A stretch of DNA of 49,675 nt from Rhizobium redzepovicii (GTDB lineage Bacteria > Pseudomonadota > Alphaproteobacteria > Rhizobiales > Rhizobiaceae): NCBI RefSeq assembly GCF_019793435.1, contig NZ_JAILYH010000030.1, positions 1 through 49,675 on the forward strand, read 5' to 3'. This document shows positions 7,142 through 15,527 of the stretch, one piece after another (positions within the stretch are counted from its first letter, which is position 1; the number at the start of each line of letters is the position of its first letter). Below the pieces are notes generated by a model. It did no database searches and had not been told where the DNA came from. It was given only the letters and a program-made list of their open reading frames with translations. A program made the translations under genes and the position numbers.

Positions 7142-8458
7142 ATGACTCTGCAGACACAGGCGCCGCCCGTTGGCGCACTTCCCGCACGGACGGCGGAAGA
7201 CCGCGCCTATGCCAAGGTGTTCTGGCGCATCGTGCCGTTTTTAATGTTGTGCTACGTGGTTGCCTATCTCGACCGCGTCAATGTCGGCTTCGCCAAACTG
7301 CAGATGTCGAGCGAACTCGGCCTCTCGGAAGCTGCCTATGGCATCGGCGCCGGCATTTTCTTCATCGGCTATTTTCTGTTCGAGGTGCCGAGCAACGTCA
7401 TCATGAACAGGGTTGGCGCCCGGATGTGGATTGCCCGCATCATGGTCACCTGGGGCATCATTTCCGCCGCCTTCATGTTCACCTCATCGGAAACGGTCTT
7501 CTATGTGCTGCGCTTCCTACTGGGCGTTGCCGAAGCCGGATTTTTTCCCGGCATCATTCTCTATCTCACAGCGTGGTATCCGGCCGATCGCCGCGCCAGG
7601 ATCATCACGACCTTCATGTCCGCGATCCCGATATCCGCCATTTTCGGCAATCCGCTTTCGGGTCTCCTGATGGACAGTTTCCATGGCACGCACGGCCTTT
7701 CCGGCTGGCAATGGATGTTCCTGATCGAAGCCGTTCCGGCCATTCTTTTCGGCGTCGCGACCTTCTTCTATCTTGATGATACGATCCATGACGCGAAATG
7801 GCTGAACGATGAGGAAAAGCGCGTGCTGACGGCCAACATCGAAGCGGAGAACCGGGTCAAGACAACCAGCCCGCACAGCATTGCCGCAACGCTGACCGAC
7901 CGCCGCGTCTGGCTGATGTGCCTGATCTATTTCTGCTTCGTGCTCGGGCAATACGGCCTGAATTTCTGGATGCCTTCAATCGTGAAAGCCTCAGGCGTCA
8001 GCGGAAACCTCAATATCGGCCTGATTTCCGCGATTCCCTATATCTGCACATTCGTCGTCATGCTGGCCCTCGGGCGCTCGGCCGACAGGCTGCGCGAACG
8101 CCGGTGGCACCTAGTCGTCCCGGCCGTCGTCGCCGCCGGTGGTTTTGTCGCGGCGACGATAGCGACCAGCACGACGATCTCGATTGTCTGCCTTTCGCTC
8201 GCCGCCGCAGGCGCCATCAGTTGCGCCCCGCTCTTCTGGTCGCTCCCGACAGCTTTTCTTGCCGGCACGGGTGCAGCGGCCGGCATCGCCTGGATCAACT
8301 CGGTCGGCAACCTTGCCGGCTTCCTAGGGCCATTTCTGGTAGGCTATCTGAAGGACTTCACCGGCACCAACAGCGCCGGCATGTATCTGCTGGCGGCTGC
8401 GTTGATCATCGGCTCGCTCGCCGTGTTGACGGTTCCCGCCAAAACCGTCAATCGCTGA
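7142..8458 (+). CDS. MFS transporter, anion:cation symporter (ACS) family
   Basis: A 438-residue, twelve-segment major facilitator protein with an AGGAGG-like ribosome-binding sequence directly upstream. The first loop carries the ACS hallmark (CYVVAYLDRVNVGFAKLQMS), segment 2 has GIGAGIFFIGYFLFEVPSN, and RFLLGVAEAGFFPGIILYLT is the conserved segment 4 signature. Members of this family (phthalate, tartrate, glucarate, 4-hydroxyphenylacetate and similar transporters) import carboxylates with protons. Position directly downstream of the LacI operators and upstream of ltnD, otnI and otnK makes threonate, erythronate or a related four-carbon acid the likely cargo. The MFS gene is separated from ltnD by 169 bp holding a repeat and a stem-loop, so the enzyme genes may be expressed at a different level. 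Confidence 0.9.
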   Translation: MTLQTQAPPVGALPARTAEDRAYAKVFWRIVPFLMLCYVVAYLDRVNVGFAKLQMSSELGLSEAAYGIGAGIFFIGYFLFEVPSNVIMNRVGARMWIARIMVTWGIISAAFMFTSSETVFYVLRFLLGVAEAGFFPGIILYLTAWYPADRRARIITTFMSAIPISAIFGNPLSGLLMDSFHGTHGLSGWQWMFLIEAVPAILFGVATFFYLDDTIHDAKWLNDEEKRVLTANIEAENRVKTTSPHSIAATLTDRRVWLMCLIYFCFVLGQYGLNFWMPSIVKASGVSGNLNIGLISAIPYICTFVVMLALGRSADRLRERRWHLVVPAVVAAGGFVAATIATSTTISIVCLSLAAAGAISCAPLFWSLPTAFLAGTGAAAGIAWINSVGNLAGFLGPFLVGYLKDFTGTNSAGMYLLAAALIIGSLAVLTVPAKTVNR

Positions 8459-8460
8459 AC

Positions 8461-8563
8461 GCGCGCATCCCCCGAAAATCGGAATCGATTTTCGCAAAGG
8501 ATTATGCGCAAATTCAAAATGTTAGAGCGTCCTTAGCGTGTCTTATGGACGCACGGCGCTCTA
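8461..8563. repeat. Rhizobial intergenic palindromic repeat (RIME-like)
   Basis: Two dyads are present: CGAAAATCG (8472-8480) / CGATTTTCG (8485-8493), and TTAGAGCG (8521-8528) / CGCTCTAA (8556-8563). The AAATTCAAAATGTTAGAGCG link is a sequence I recognise as recurring between genes in Rhizobium and relatives. Assignment to a named RIME class is from memory; its recurrence in the genome cannot be tested in this window. Confidence 0.6.
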
Positions 8564-8567
8564 AGGC

Positions 8568-8589
8568 CCCTCCGGGACTGCACCCGGAG
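8568..8589 (+). terminator. GC-rich stem-loop between the MFS gene and ltnD
   Basis: CCTCCGGG (8568-8575) and CCCGGAGG (8582-8589) pair perfectly around ACTGCA. A TTTTT run follows eight bases later. The run is too far away for a textbook intrinsic terminator, so it may be an attenuator or mRNA-stabilising hairpin that sets the expression ratio of transporter and enzymes. Confidence 0.4.
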
Positions 8590-8627
8590 GGCACAGAGTT
8601 TTTCTCACGAGACCGGAGAACCTCCTG

Positions 8628-9566
8628 ATGTCACCACTTGCTGAAAATCCAGGCCCTGTCGTCGTCGCGGCCGTCATCGGTCTCGGTTCCATGGGGCTGG
8701 GGATGGCCCGGTCGATGAAGCGCGCCGGGCTCGATGTCGTCGGATATGACATCACGCCGGCGGCGGTGGATCGCTTCATCGCCGACGGCGGACGTGGGGC
8801 GGCGACCCCAGTCGGCGCCGCGAAGGACGCCGACATCGTCGTCTCCGTCGTCGTCAACGGCGCCCAGACCGAAGCCGTGTTGTTCGGGCCGAAAGGCGTC
8901 GCGAACACGATGAAGCCCGGGGCCGTCTTCATCTCCTCGGCCACCATGGATCCCGCCGTTGCCCGCGATCTGGCACGAAGGGTACAAGCTCTCGGCCTGC
9001 ATTATCTCGACGCGCCGATTTCAGGTGGCGCAGCCAAGGCTGCGCTGGGCGAGCTGACGATCATGGCGTCCGGCTCCAGACAGGCTTTCGACGCCGCCCG
9101 TCCGGGTCTCGACGCCATGGCCGGCAAGGTCTACGAGCTCGGCGACGCCGCCGGGGCAGGCGCGGCCTTCAAGATGATCAACCAGCTTCTCGCCGGCGTG
9201 CACATCGCCGCCGCCTGCGAGGCCATAACATTTGCTGCCAAGCAGGGCCTCGACCTCGACAAAGTCTATGAGGTGATCACCGCCTCAGCCGGCAATTCGT
9301 GGATGTTCGAAAACCGCGTGCCGCATGTGCTGGCCGGAGACTATACGCCGCTCAGCAGCATCGAGATTTTCGTCAAGGATCTCGGTATCGTCCAGGACAT
9401 GGCCCGATCCGAGCGTTATCCGGTGCCGCTCGCGGCGGCGGCGCTGCAAATGTATCTGGCCGCCGCCGGCGCCGGCATGGGCCGTGATGACGATTCCTCG
9501 CTCGCACGGCTCTATGCCCAGCTTTCCGGGGCGGAATTGCCCGGTTCCAACAAAGGGGAACGCTAG
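8628..9566 (+). CDS. ltnD: L-threonate dehydrogenase (3-hydroxyisobutyrate dehydrogenase family)
   Basis: A 312-residue beta-hydroxyacid dehydrogenase. The Rossmann motif is VIGLGSMGLGMARSMKRAGL (from about residue 16). The substrate-binding stretch DAPISGGAAKAALGELTIMA follows near residue 128, and the catalytic lysine lies in AAFKMINQLL near residue 183. This order defines the HIBADH family. Adjacency to OtnI and OtnK, with two bases between ltnD and otnI, points to LtnD, which oxidises L-threonate to 2-oxo-tetronate with NAD+. Epimeric four-carbon acids such as D-erythronate are alternatives; a separate dehydrogenase usually serves those. The start ATG at 8628 follows a GGAGAA sequence. 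Confidence 0.87.
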   Translation: MSPLAENPGPVVVAAVIGLGSMGLGMARSMKRAGLDVVGYDITPAAVDRFIADGGRGAATPVGAAKDADIVVSVVVNGAQTEAVLFGPKGVANTMKPGAVFISSATMDPAVARDLARRVQALGLHYLDAPISGGAAKAALGELTIMASGSRQAFDAARPGLDAMAGKVYELGDAAGAGAAFKMINQLLAGVHIAAACEAITFAAKQGLDLDKVYEVITASAGNSWMFENRVPHVLAGDYTPLSSIEIFVKDLGIVQDMARSERYPVPLAAAALQMYLAAAGAGMGRDDDSSLARLYAQLSGAELPGSNKGER

Positions 9567-9568
9567 CC

Positions 9569-10345
9569 ATGCCGGTTTTCGCCGCCAACCTGACGATGAT
9601 GTTCAACGAATGGGCATTCCTCGACCGCTTCGACGCCGCAGCCGATGCCGGCTTTGCCGCCGTCGAATACCTCTTTCCCTACGAAGCTGCGCCGGAGGCA
9701 ATCGCCGAACGGCTTGCCCGCAACAATCTGCAGCAGGCCTTGTTCAACCTGCCGCCGGGCGACTGGGCGGCAGGCGAGCGCGGCATCGCAGCCCTTCCCG
9801 GACGGTTCGATGCGCTGAAGGCCGATGTCGAACGGGCACTCGACTATGCGGCGGCGACCGGCGTCAAGCGGTTGCACCTGATGGCGGGCATCGCCGACCC
9901 TCATGATGAAGCCGCCGCCGCCTCTTATCGGCGCTCCGTTACTTATGCTGCCGGGCGGCTTGCGGACAAAGACATCGATCTCGTGCTCGAGCCGATCAAC
10001 GGCCGAAACATGCCAGGCTATTTCCTCAAGGACTTCGGCGCCGCCGAAACGCTGATTGCCGAATCCGGCCTGCCCAACCTGAAACTCCAGTTCGACATCT
10101 ATCATCGCCAGATCATCCATGGCGACGTCACAATAGCGTTGCGGCGCCTGCTGCCGATTACCGGCCATATCCAGATCGCCAGCGTGCCCTCCCGCAACGA
10201 GCCGGACGGGGAAGAACTGAACTACCCCTACCTTTTCGGCGAAATCGACCGCCTGGGTTACGACGGGTTCATCGGCTGCGAATACATCCCGCGCGGCCAT
10301 ACACTGGACGGCCTCGGCTGGTTCAGATCTTTTGCACGGAGCTAG
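9569..10345 (+). CDS. otnI: 2-oxo-tetronate isomerase, hydroxypyruvate isomerase family
   Basis: A 258-residue TIM-barrel protein of the hydroxypyruvate isomerase (Hyi) / AP-endonuclease 2 family. The N-terminus NLTMMFNEWAFLDRFDAAAD is characteristic. The metal-binding glutamate lies in LVLEPINGRNMPGYF near residue 141, further ligands in LQFDIYHRQIIHGD and HIQIASVPSRNEPD, and the last in GFIGCEYIPRG near residue 240. In the acid-sugar pathway OtnI converts 2-oxo-tetronate to 3-oxo-tetronate. It lies two bases after ltnD and three bases before otnK, so the three are translated together. The main alternative, glyoxylate-pathway hydroxypyruvate isomerase, lacks this gene company. Confidence 0.88.
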   Translation: MPVFAANLTMMFNEWAFLDRFDAAADAGFAAVEYLFPYEAAPEAIAERLARNNLQQALFNLPPGDWAAGERGIAALPGRFDALKADVERALDYAAATGVKRLHLMAGIADPHDEAAAASYRRSVTYAAGRLADKDIDLVLEPINGRNMPGYFLKDFGAAETLIAESGLPNLKLQFDIYHRQIIHGDVTIALRRLLPITGHIQIASVPSRNEPDGEELNYPYLFGEIDRLGYDGFIGCEYIPRGHTLDGLGWFRSFARS

Positions 10346-10348
10346 ACA

Positions 10349-11629
10349 ATGGCCATTTTGCTCGGATCAATCGCCGACGACTATACGGGCGCGTCCGACC
10401 TCGCCAATACGCTGACGAAGAACGGGCTGCGCACGGTGCAGACGGTCGGCATCCCCGATCCGTCGCTCGCTCTGCCTGACGTCGACGCCGTCGTCGTTTC
10501 CCTGAAGATCCGCTCCGTCCCGGCTTCGGACGCGGTGACTGCCGCAACCAGCGCCGAACGATGGCTGCGCCGGCGCGGCGCGAGCCACGTGCTCTACAAG
10601 ATCTGTTCGACCTTCGATTCCACCGATGCCGGCAATATCGGACCCGTCACCGAGGCATTGAGACACGCTGCGGGCGGCGGCATCGTGCTGGTCACGCCAG
10701 CCTTCCCGGAAGCAGGTCGCACCGTCTATCTTGGCCATCTTTTCGTCGGCGGACAGCCGTTGAACGAAAGCCCGCTCAAGGACCACCCCCTCAACCCGAT
10801 GCACGACGCCGATCTCGTGCGGGTTCTCACCCGGCAATCGCATGGTGCTGTCGGGCTGATCGATCTCACCGCCATCGCGGCCGGACCTTGCGCCGTCAAA
10901 GCGAGGCTCGAGGCCCTGCGCGCGGCCGGCGTTACCGCTGCCATCGCCGATGCGATTTTCGAGCGGGATCTTGAAACGCTCGGCGAGATCGCATTGGAAA
11001 CACCGGTATCCACCGGCGCATCCGGGCTCGGTCTCGGCCTTGCCCGCGCGTTGGTCCGCTCCGGTCGGATATCGTCCGGCGGAGCGGCGCCGGCAGACGT
11101 CATTCGCCCGGTCGGCGGGCTTTCCGCGATCGTTGCCGGCAGTTGCTCCAAGGCAACGTTGCGCCAACTCGAGGTCGCCGAACGGTCGATGCCAGTCCTG
11201 CGGCTCGATCCGGAACGGCTGCTTGCCGGCCCGGATGAGATCGCCGCGGCGATTTCCTGGGCTGGAGACCGCATCGCCGCCGGCCCCATCGTGGTCGCCG
11301 CAAGCGCCGCACCCGAAACCGTGGCCCGGCTGCAATCCCTTTACGGACGGGACGCATCCGGCCATGCGATCGAGACCGCAACCTCGATCATCGCAGCCGA
11401 ACTGGTGGCAAGAGGCGTCCGGCGCCTCGTGGTTGCAGGCGGAGAAACGTCGGGCGCAGCGGTCGACAGGCTTGCCATTCCAGCATTTCTGATCGGGCCT
11501 GAGATTGCGGCCGGCGTGCCGGTGCTGCGCACGGTCGGCAATGCCCAGGGCGACATGCTTCTGGCTTTGAAGTCAGGCAACTTCGGAGGTGAGGATTTCT
11601 TTGCGGCAGCGCTGGCGATGATGCACTGA
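10349..11629 (+). CDS. otnK: 3-oxo-tetronate kinase, four-carbon acid sugar kinase (DUF1537)
   Basis: A 426-residue two-domain protein. The N-terminal domain starts with the family signature IADDYTGASDLANTL (residues about 7-21) and contains YKICSTFDSTDAGNIGPV near residue 83. The C-terminal nucleotide-binding domain holds VAGSCSKATLRQLE near residue 260 and the Gly-rich VAGGETSGAAVDRL near residue 365. OtnK phosphorylates 3-oxo-tetronate at C4 with ATP, the step before decarboxylation by OtnC to dihydroxyacetone phosphate. All four enzymes (LtnD, OtnI, OtnK, OtnC) plus importer and repressor are therefore in this window. It is the last gene of the plus-strand operon; a stem-loop lies 24 bp past its stop. 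Confidence 0.92.
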   Translation: MAILLGSIADDYTGASDLANTLTKNGLRTVQTVGIPDPSLALPDVDAVVVSLKIRSVPASDAVTAATSAERWLRRRGASHVLYKICSTFDSTDAGNIGPVTEALRHAAGGGIVLVTPAFPEAGRTVYLGHLFVGGQPLNESPLKDHPLNPMHDADLVRVLTRQSHGAVGLIDLTAIAAGPCAVKARLEALRAAGVTAAIADAIFERDLETLGEIALETPVSTGASGLGLGLARALVRSGRISSGGAAPADVIRPVGGLSAIVAGSCSKATLRQLEVAERSMPVLRLDPERLLAGPDEIAAAISWAGDRIAAGPIVVAASAAPETVARLQSLYGRDASGHAIETATSIIAAELVARGVRRLVVAGGETSGAAVDRLAIPAFLIGPEIAAGVPVLRTVGNAQGDMLLALKSGNFGGEDFFAAALAMMH

Positions 11630-12099
11630 CCTATCTCCGGTCTGGCGGAAGTACCGGCGGAAACGGCACCCGCCGGCACCGCCGATTCCCCCGCCAGCAC
11701 GGCGCTTGAACACGCTCTCTTTGGCCTCGTCATTCCCCGCCTTCGACGATGGCGTCCTTGCCATGCGCTGCCGCGCGCAGCCCGAAACGGCAGACATGAT
11801 CATCGAGCGCACGGGCGCCCGCCAAGAACAAACCATGAACTACGACGACCGGCGCGTGGGCGATGCAAGCCTCAGAATATCGCGAAACGGTCAGATTCGG
11901 TATTTTGTGCCGCCATATGACGCCTTTCAGGAGAATCCGGCGCGGTGCAGGTGACACACTACGATCACTGAAGGGCTCGGATCCCGGCAAATGCGAGGCC
12001 TTCCACAGAAGAGCGGGACAACGATCTCGCCCGCGGGAACAGAATATTCTTCTTCGAGACACCATGCTCCCACTGGGAGCCGAACACTGGGGAATTCAC
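11630..12099. other. 470-bp stretch without a convincing gene
   Basis: The only structure I see is a stem-loop just after otnK, CCGGCGG (11654-11660) / CCGCCGG (11670-11676), a possible terminator without a T run. Short open frames on both strands (for example 11706-11954 plus and 11730-12065 minus) have no ribosome-binding site or recognisable product. The promoter for the HAD/ABC operon should lie in the last 150 bp, but I cannot point to convincing -35 and -10 boxes. Confidence 0.5.
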
Positions 12100-12813
12100 G
12101 TGAGCAAGAGCCTTCCGGAATTCAAATATATGACATTCGATGTCGTCGGCACGCTCATCGACTTCGAGAGCGGCCTCAAGACCTGCATCGGCCATATCGC
12201 CGCCGAGGCGGGAACGACCGTCGACGGCGAGCAGGCGCTGACCCTCTACCGTGCAGCCCGCTATGCCGAGGATGCCAATCTCTTTCCCGACGACCTCGTG
12301 CGCGTCTACCTGGCGATCGCGCCGAAGCTCGGCCTGCCCACTGAGCAAAAATATGGCGAACAGCTGCGGGATTCGGCCAAGGGCTGGAAGGGTTTTGCAG
12401 ACAGCGCCGCAGCGCTGGCCAGTCTTGCGAAGGATTACCGCCTCGTTGCGATGACCAACGCCCGCCGCTGGGCATTCGATTTCTTCGAGAAAGAGCTCGG
12501 CAATCCCTTTTATGCCGCCTTCACGGCGGATGATACGGGCACCGAGAAACCCGATCCCGCATTCTTCGAGAAGGTATTCGCCTACGTCGTCTCGCAAGGA
12601 CATTCGAAGGACGACATCCTGCATGTCGCCCAGAGCCAATACCACGATATCGGCATTTCCAGGAAACTCGGGCTGACCAATTGCTGGATCGAGCGGCGAC
12701 ATGCTGAGAAGGGTTACGGCGGCACGATCGAACCGGCCGAGTTCACCAAACCCGATTACCATTTCACCTCCATGGCCGGCCTTGCCGATGCCGTGGCCGC
12801 CGCGCGCGCCTGA
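12100..12813 (+). CDS. HAD-superfamily hydrolase, haloacid dehalogenase type II-like
   Basis: A 237-residue protein when started at the GTG at 12100, which has CTGGGGA seven bases upstream. The open frame extends to 11863, but the added residues are basic and unlike the family. HAD motif I is FDVVGTL with nucleophile Asp14; as in haloacid dehalogenases the usual second Asp is absent. Motif II is AMTNARRWAF, motif III the lysine in TEKPDPAFF, and motif IV QSQYHDIGISRKLG. The enzyme probably hydrolyses a phosphate ester or a carbon-halogen bond; a phosphatase is just as likely as a dehalogenase. It is the first gene of the ABC importer operon (63 bp before the binding protein), so its substrate may be the imported compound or a product of it. 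Confidence 0.75.
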   Translation: MSKSLPEFKYMTFDVVGTLIDFESGLKTCIGHIAAEAGTTVDGEQALTLYRAARYAEDANLFPDDLVRVYLAIAPKLGLPTEQKYGEQLRDSAKGWKGFADSAAALASLAKDYRLVAMTNARRWAFDFFEKELGNPFYAAFTADDTGTEKPDPAFFEKVFAYVVSQGHSKDDILHVAQSQYHDIGISRKLGLTNCWIERRHAEKGYGGTIEPAEFTKPDYHFTSMAGLADAVAAARA

Positions 12814-12876
12814 CTTTGAAAGCAGATCGGACCTGCCCGGAACGGGCAGCCCGCCACACAAGAAAAGGGGAATGAG

Positions 12877-14487
12877 ATGAACGACAAAATCACCAATTGG
12901 ACCAGATCCGACGACGCCATGGTCGAAAGCGCCATCCGCCGTGGCGCCACCCGTCGCGAGTTGCTGCATATGATGCTTGCGGGCGGCGTGGCCATGTCGG
13001 CCGGCGGGCTCGTGCTTGGCCGCGCCGGCAAGGCGCTCGCCGCCACGCCCGTTTCCGGCGGCTCGCTCAAGGCGGCCGGCTGGTCGTCCTCCACGGCCGA
13101 TACGCTCGACCCCGCCAAGGCGTCGCTGTCCACCGACTATGTCCGGTGCTGCTCCTTCTATAACCGCCTCACCTTCCTCGACAAATCAGGCACGCCGCGG
13201 ATGGAGCTTGCCGAAGTGATCGAGTCCAAGGATGCGAAGACCTGGACGGTCAAGCTGAAGAACGGCGTTACCTTCCATGACGGCAAGCCGCTGACATCAG
13301 ACGACGTGGTCTTCTCGCTGAAGCGCCATCTCGACCCGTCCGTCGGCTCGAAGGTCGCAAAAATCGCCGCCCAGATGACCGGCTTCAAGGCGGTCGACAA
13401 ACAGACCGTCGAGATCACGCTCGCCAGCCCGAACGCCGACCTGCCGACCATCCTGTCGATGCATCACTTCATGATCGTTTCCGACGGCACGACCGATTTC
13501 ACCAAGGCCAACGGCACCGGCGCATTCGTCAAGGAAGTCTTCGAGCCGGGCGTTCGCTCGGTCGGGATCAAGAACAAGAATTATTGGAAATCCGGCCCGA
13601 ACGTCGATTCCTTCGAATATTTCGCGATCAGCGACGACAATGCCCGTGTAAACGCACTGCTTGCGGGCGACATCCATCTTGCAGCCACGATCAATCCGCG
13701 CTCTATGCGCCTCGTCGAGGCCCAGGGCGACGGCTTCACCTTGTCTAAGACGACGTCCGGCAACTATACCAATCTCAACATGCGACTGGATATGGAGCCC
13801 GGCAATAAGCGGGACTTCATCGAGGGCATGAAGTATCTCGTCAACCGCGAACAGATCGTCAAATCGGCGCTACGCGGTCTCGGCGAAGTCGGCAACGATC
13901 AACCCGTTTCACCGGCGAACTTCTATCATGACGCAGAGCTGAAAGCGCGAGCCTTCGATCCTGAGAAGGCGAAGTTCCACTTCGACAAGGCCGGCGTGCT
14001 TGGCCAATCCATCCCGATCATCGCTTCCGATGCGGCGAGCTCGTCGATCGACATGGCCATGATCATCCAGGCGGCCGGCGCCGAAATCGGCATGAAGCTC
14101 GATGTGCAGCGAGTGCCATCCGACGGTTATTGGGACAATTACTGGCTCAAGGCGCCGATCCATTTCGGCAATATCAACCCGCGGCCGACCCCGGATATCC
14201 TCTTCTCCCTGCTCTACACCTCGGACGCTCCGTGGAACGAAAGCCACTACAAGTCGGAGAAGTTCGACAAGATGCTGATCGAGGCGCGTGGCTCTCTCGA
14301 TCAAGACAAGCGCAAGACAATCTACAACGAGATGCAGGGCATGGTCGCCCAGGAAGCCGGCACTATCATTCCGGCCTATATCTCGAACGTCGATGCCACG
14401 ACTGCCAAGCTCAAGGGCCTGGAAGCCAACCCGCTCGGCGGCCAGATGGGATACGCTTTCGCGGAATATGTCTGGCTTGAAGTCTGA
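12877..14487 (+). CDS. ABC transporter substrate-binding protein, family 5 (peptide/opine/nickel type)
   Basis: A 536-residue periplasmic protein with a strong AAGGGGAATGAG leader. The N-terminus carries a twin-arginine-type signal (GATRRELLHMMLAGGVAMSA) with probable cleavage after KALAA near residue 56. The mature part is a standard SBP_bac_5 cluster C fold: DTLDPAKASLSTDYVRCCSF, then KNGVTFHDGKPLTSDDVVFS near residue 135, and the long C-terminal lobe ending LGGQMGYAFAEYVWLEV. Export by Tat rather than Sec is recurrent in rhizobial proteins of this class. Ligands of the family include oligopeptides, opines and glycosides; the neighbours (oxidases, aldehyde dehydrogenase, racemase-like protein) suggest an amino-acid derivative. 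A stem-loop immediately follows the stop codon. Confidence 0.9.
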   Translation: MNDKITNWTRSDDAMVESAIRRGATRRELLHMMLAGGVAMSAGGLVLGRAGKALAATPVSGGSLKAAGWSSSTADTLDPAKASLSTDYVRCCSFYNRLTFLDKSGTPRMELAEVIESKDAKTWTVKLKNGVTFHDGKPLTSDDVVFSLKRHLDPSVGSKVAKIAAQMTGFKAVDKQTVEITLASPNADLPTILSMHHFMIVSDGTTDFTKANGTGAFVKEVFEPGVRSVGIKNKNYWKSGPNVDSFEYFAISDDNARVNALLAGDIHLAATINPRSMRLVEAQGDGFTLSKTTSGNYTNLNMRLDMEPGNKRDFIEGMKYLVNREQIVKSALRGLGEVGNDQPVSPANFYHDAELKARAFDPEKAKFHFDKAGVLGQSIPIIASDAASSSIDMAMIIQAAGAEIGMKLDVQRVPSDGYWDNYWLKAPIHFGNINPRPTPDILFSLLYTSDAPWNESHYKSEKFDKMLIEARGSLDQDKRKTIYNEMQGMVAQEAGTIIPAYISNVDATTAKLKGLEANPLGGQMGYAFAEYVWLEV

Positions 14488-14500
14488 TTAAGCAAAGGAG

Positions 14501-14525
14501 ACTGGGGCAGCAGCCGCGCCCCAGT
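14501..14525 (+). terminator. Stem-loop between binding protein and permease genes
   Basis: ACTGGGGC (14501-14508) and GCCCCAGT (14518-14525) pair perfectly around a nine-base loop. There is no T run. In ABC operons such a hairpin directly after the binding-protein gene commonly protects the upstream mRNA or attenuates readthrough, giving excess binding protein. That role is inferred. Confidence 0.5.
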
Positions 14526-14576
14526 TCCTCCATCTGCATTGATGGAACTCAACTCGAACGCAAAGGGAAGACGCCC

Positions 14577-15527
14577 GTGAACCGCCAGGTCTTATCCCTT
14601 GTACTGAGCAGATTGTTCGTCGCCGTGATAACTCTGGTGATCGTCTCCTTCGCCGTCTTCTTCGCGACAACGCTGTTGCCTGGAGATACGGCGACGATCC
14701 TGCTCGGCCAAGCCGCCACGCCAGAAGCCGTCGAGGGCCTGCGCAAGGCCATGCATCTCGACGAGCCGGCGCTCTTTCGTTTCCTGCGCTGGTTAGTCGG
14801 ACTGCTGCAGGGCGACCTCGGCACGTCCTATGCCAACAACATGCCGATCGCCGCTCTCATCGCCGGCCGCTTCGTCAACACGCTGAAACTTGCCGGCGTC
14901 ACCGCGCTTTTCTCAGTGCCGATCGCGCTCACGCTCGGGATCACTGCGGCGATGTTGCGCGGCACCCTTTACGATCGGATTGTCACGGTGATCACGATCG
15001 GCGTCATCTCCGTGCCGGAGTTCATGGTCGCGACCTCCGCCGCGCTCATCTTCGCCGTCTATCTGAAATGGCTGCCGGCGCTGTCTTTCGCCAATGAGGT
15101 CCATAGTATGACCGACCTGTTGCGCGTCTATGCCATGCCGGTGATCACCCTCACCTTCGTTGTCTCGGCCCAGATGATCCGCATGACGCGCGCAGCTGTT
15201 ATCGAGACGCTCAACACACCCTATGTCGAGATGGCATTGCTCAAAGGCGCCTCCCGGCCGCGCATCGTATTTCGCCATGCACTGCCGAATGCGCTTGGCC
15301 CGATCGTCAATGCCGTTGCGCTTTCGCTGTCCTATCTGCTCGGAGGCGTGATCATCGTCGAGACCATTTTCAACTATCCCGGTATCGCCAAGCTGATGCT
15401 GGATGCCGTCGCCACCCGCGATCTGCCGCTAATCCAGAGCTGCGCGATGATCTTCTGCCTGGGCTACCTGCTGCTGATCACCGTCGCGGATATCATCGCC
15501 ATCCTTTCCAATCCGAGGCTCCGATGA
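14577..15527 (+). CDS. ABC transporter permease, DppB/OppB type
   Basis: A 316-residue inner-membrane protein that starts at a GTG preceded by AAAGGGA. It has six predicted membrane segments, beginning with LFVAVITLVIVSFAVFFATT. The DppB-type features are the large first periplasmic loop (LLPGDTATILLGQAATPEAV) and the EAA motif NTPYVEMALLKGASRPRIVF, where it docks on the ATPase. The sequence ends with YLLLITVADIIAILSNPRLR, the usual DppB tail. It overlaps the next permease by four bases (ATGA), indicating coupled translation. With the second permease it forms the translocation channel. Confidence 0.92.
   Translation: MNRQVLSLVLSRLFVAVITLVIVSFAVFFATTLLPGDTATILLGQAATPEAVEGLRKAMHLDEPALFRFLRWLVGLLQGDLGTSYANNMPIAALIAGRFVNTLKLAGVTALFSVPIALTLGITAAMLRGTLYDRIVTVITIGVISVPEFMVATSAALIFAVYLKWLPALSFANEVHSMTDLLRVYAMPVITLTFVVSAQMIRMTRAAVIETLNTPYVEMALLKGASRPRIVFRHALPNALGPIVNAVALSLSYLLGGVIIVETIFNYPGIAKLMLDAVATRDLPLIQSCAMIFCLGYLLLITVADIIAILSNPRLR

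Noticed and set aside
11706..11954. 82-codon plus-strand frame between otnK and the HAD gene
   Set aside because: No ribosome-binding site or recognisable product; the stretch reads as non-coding.
12100..12813. Calling the HAD protein a confirmed L-2-haloacid dehalogenase
   Set aside because: Motifs fit, but many rhizobial members of this branch act as phosphatases and no dehalogenase-specific residue set can be verified here.
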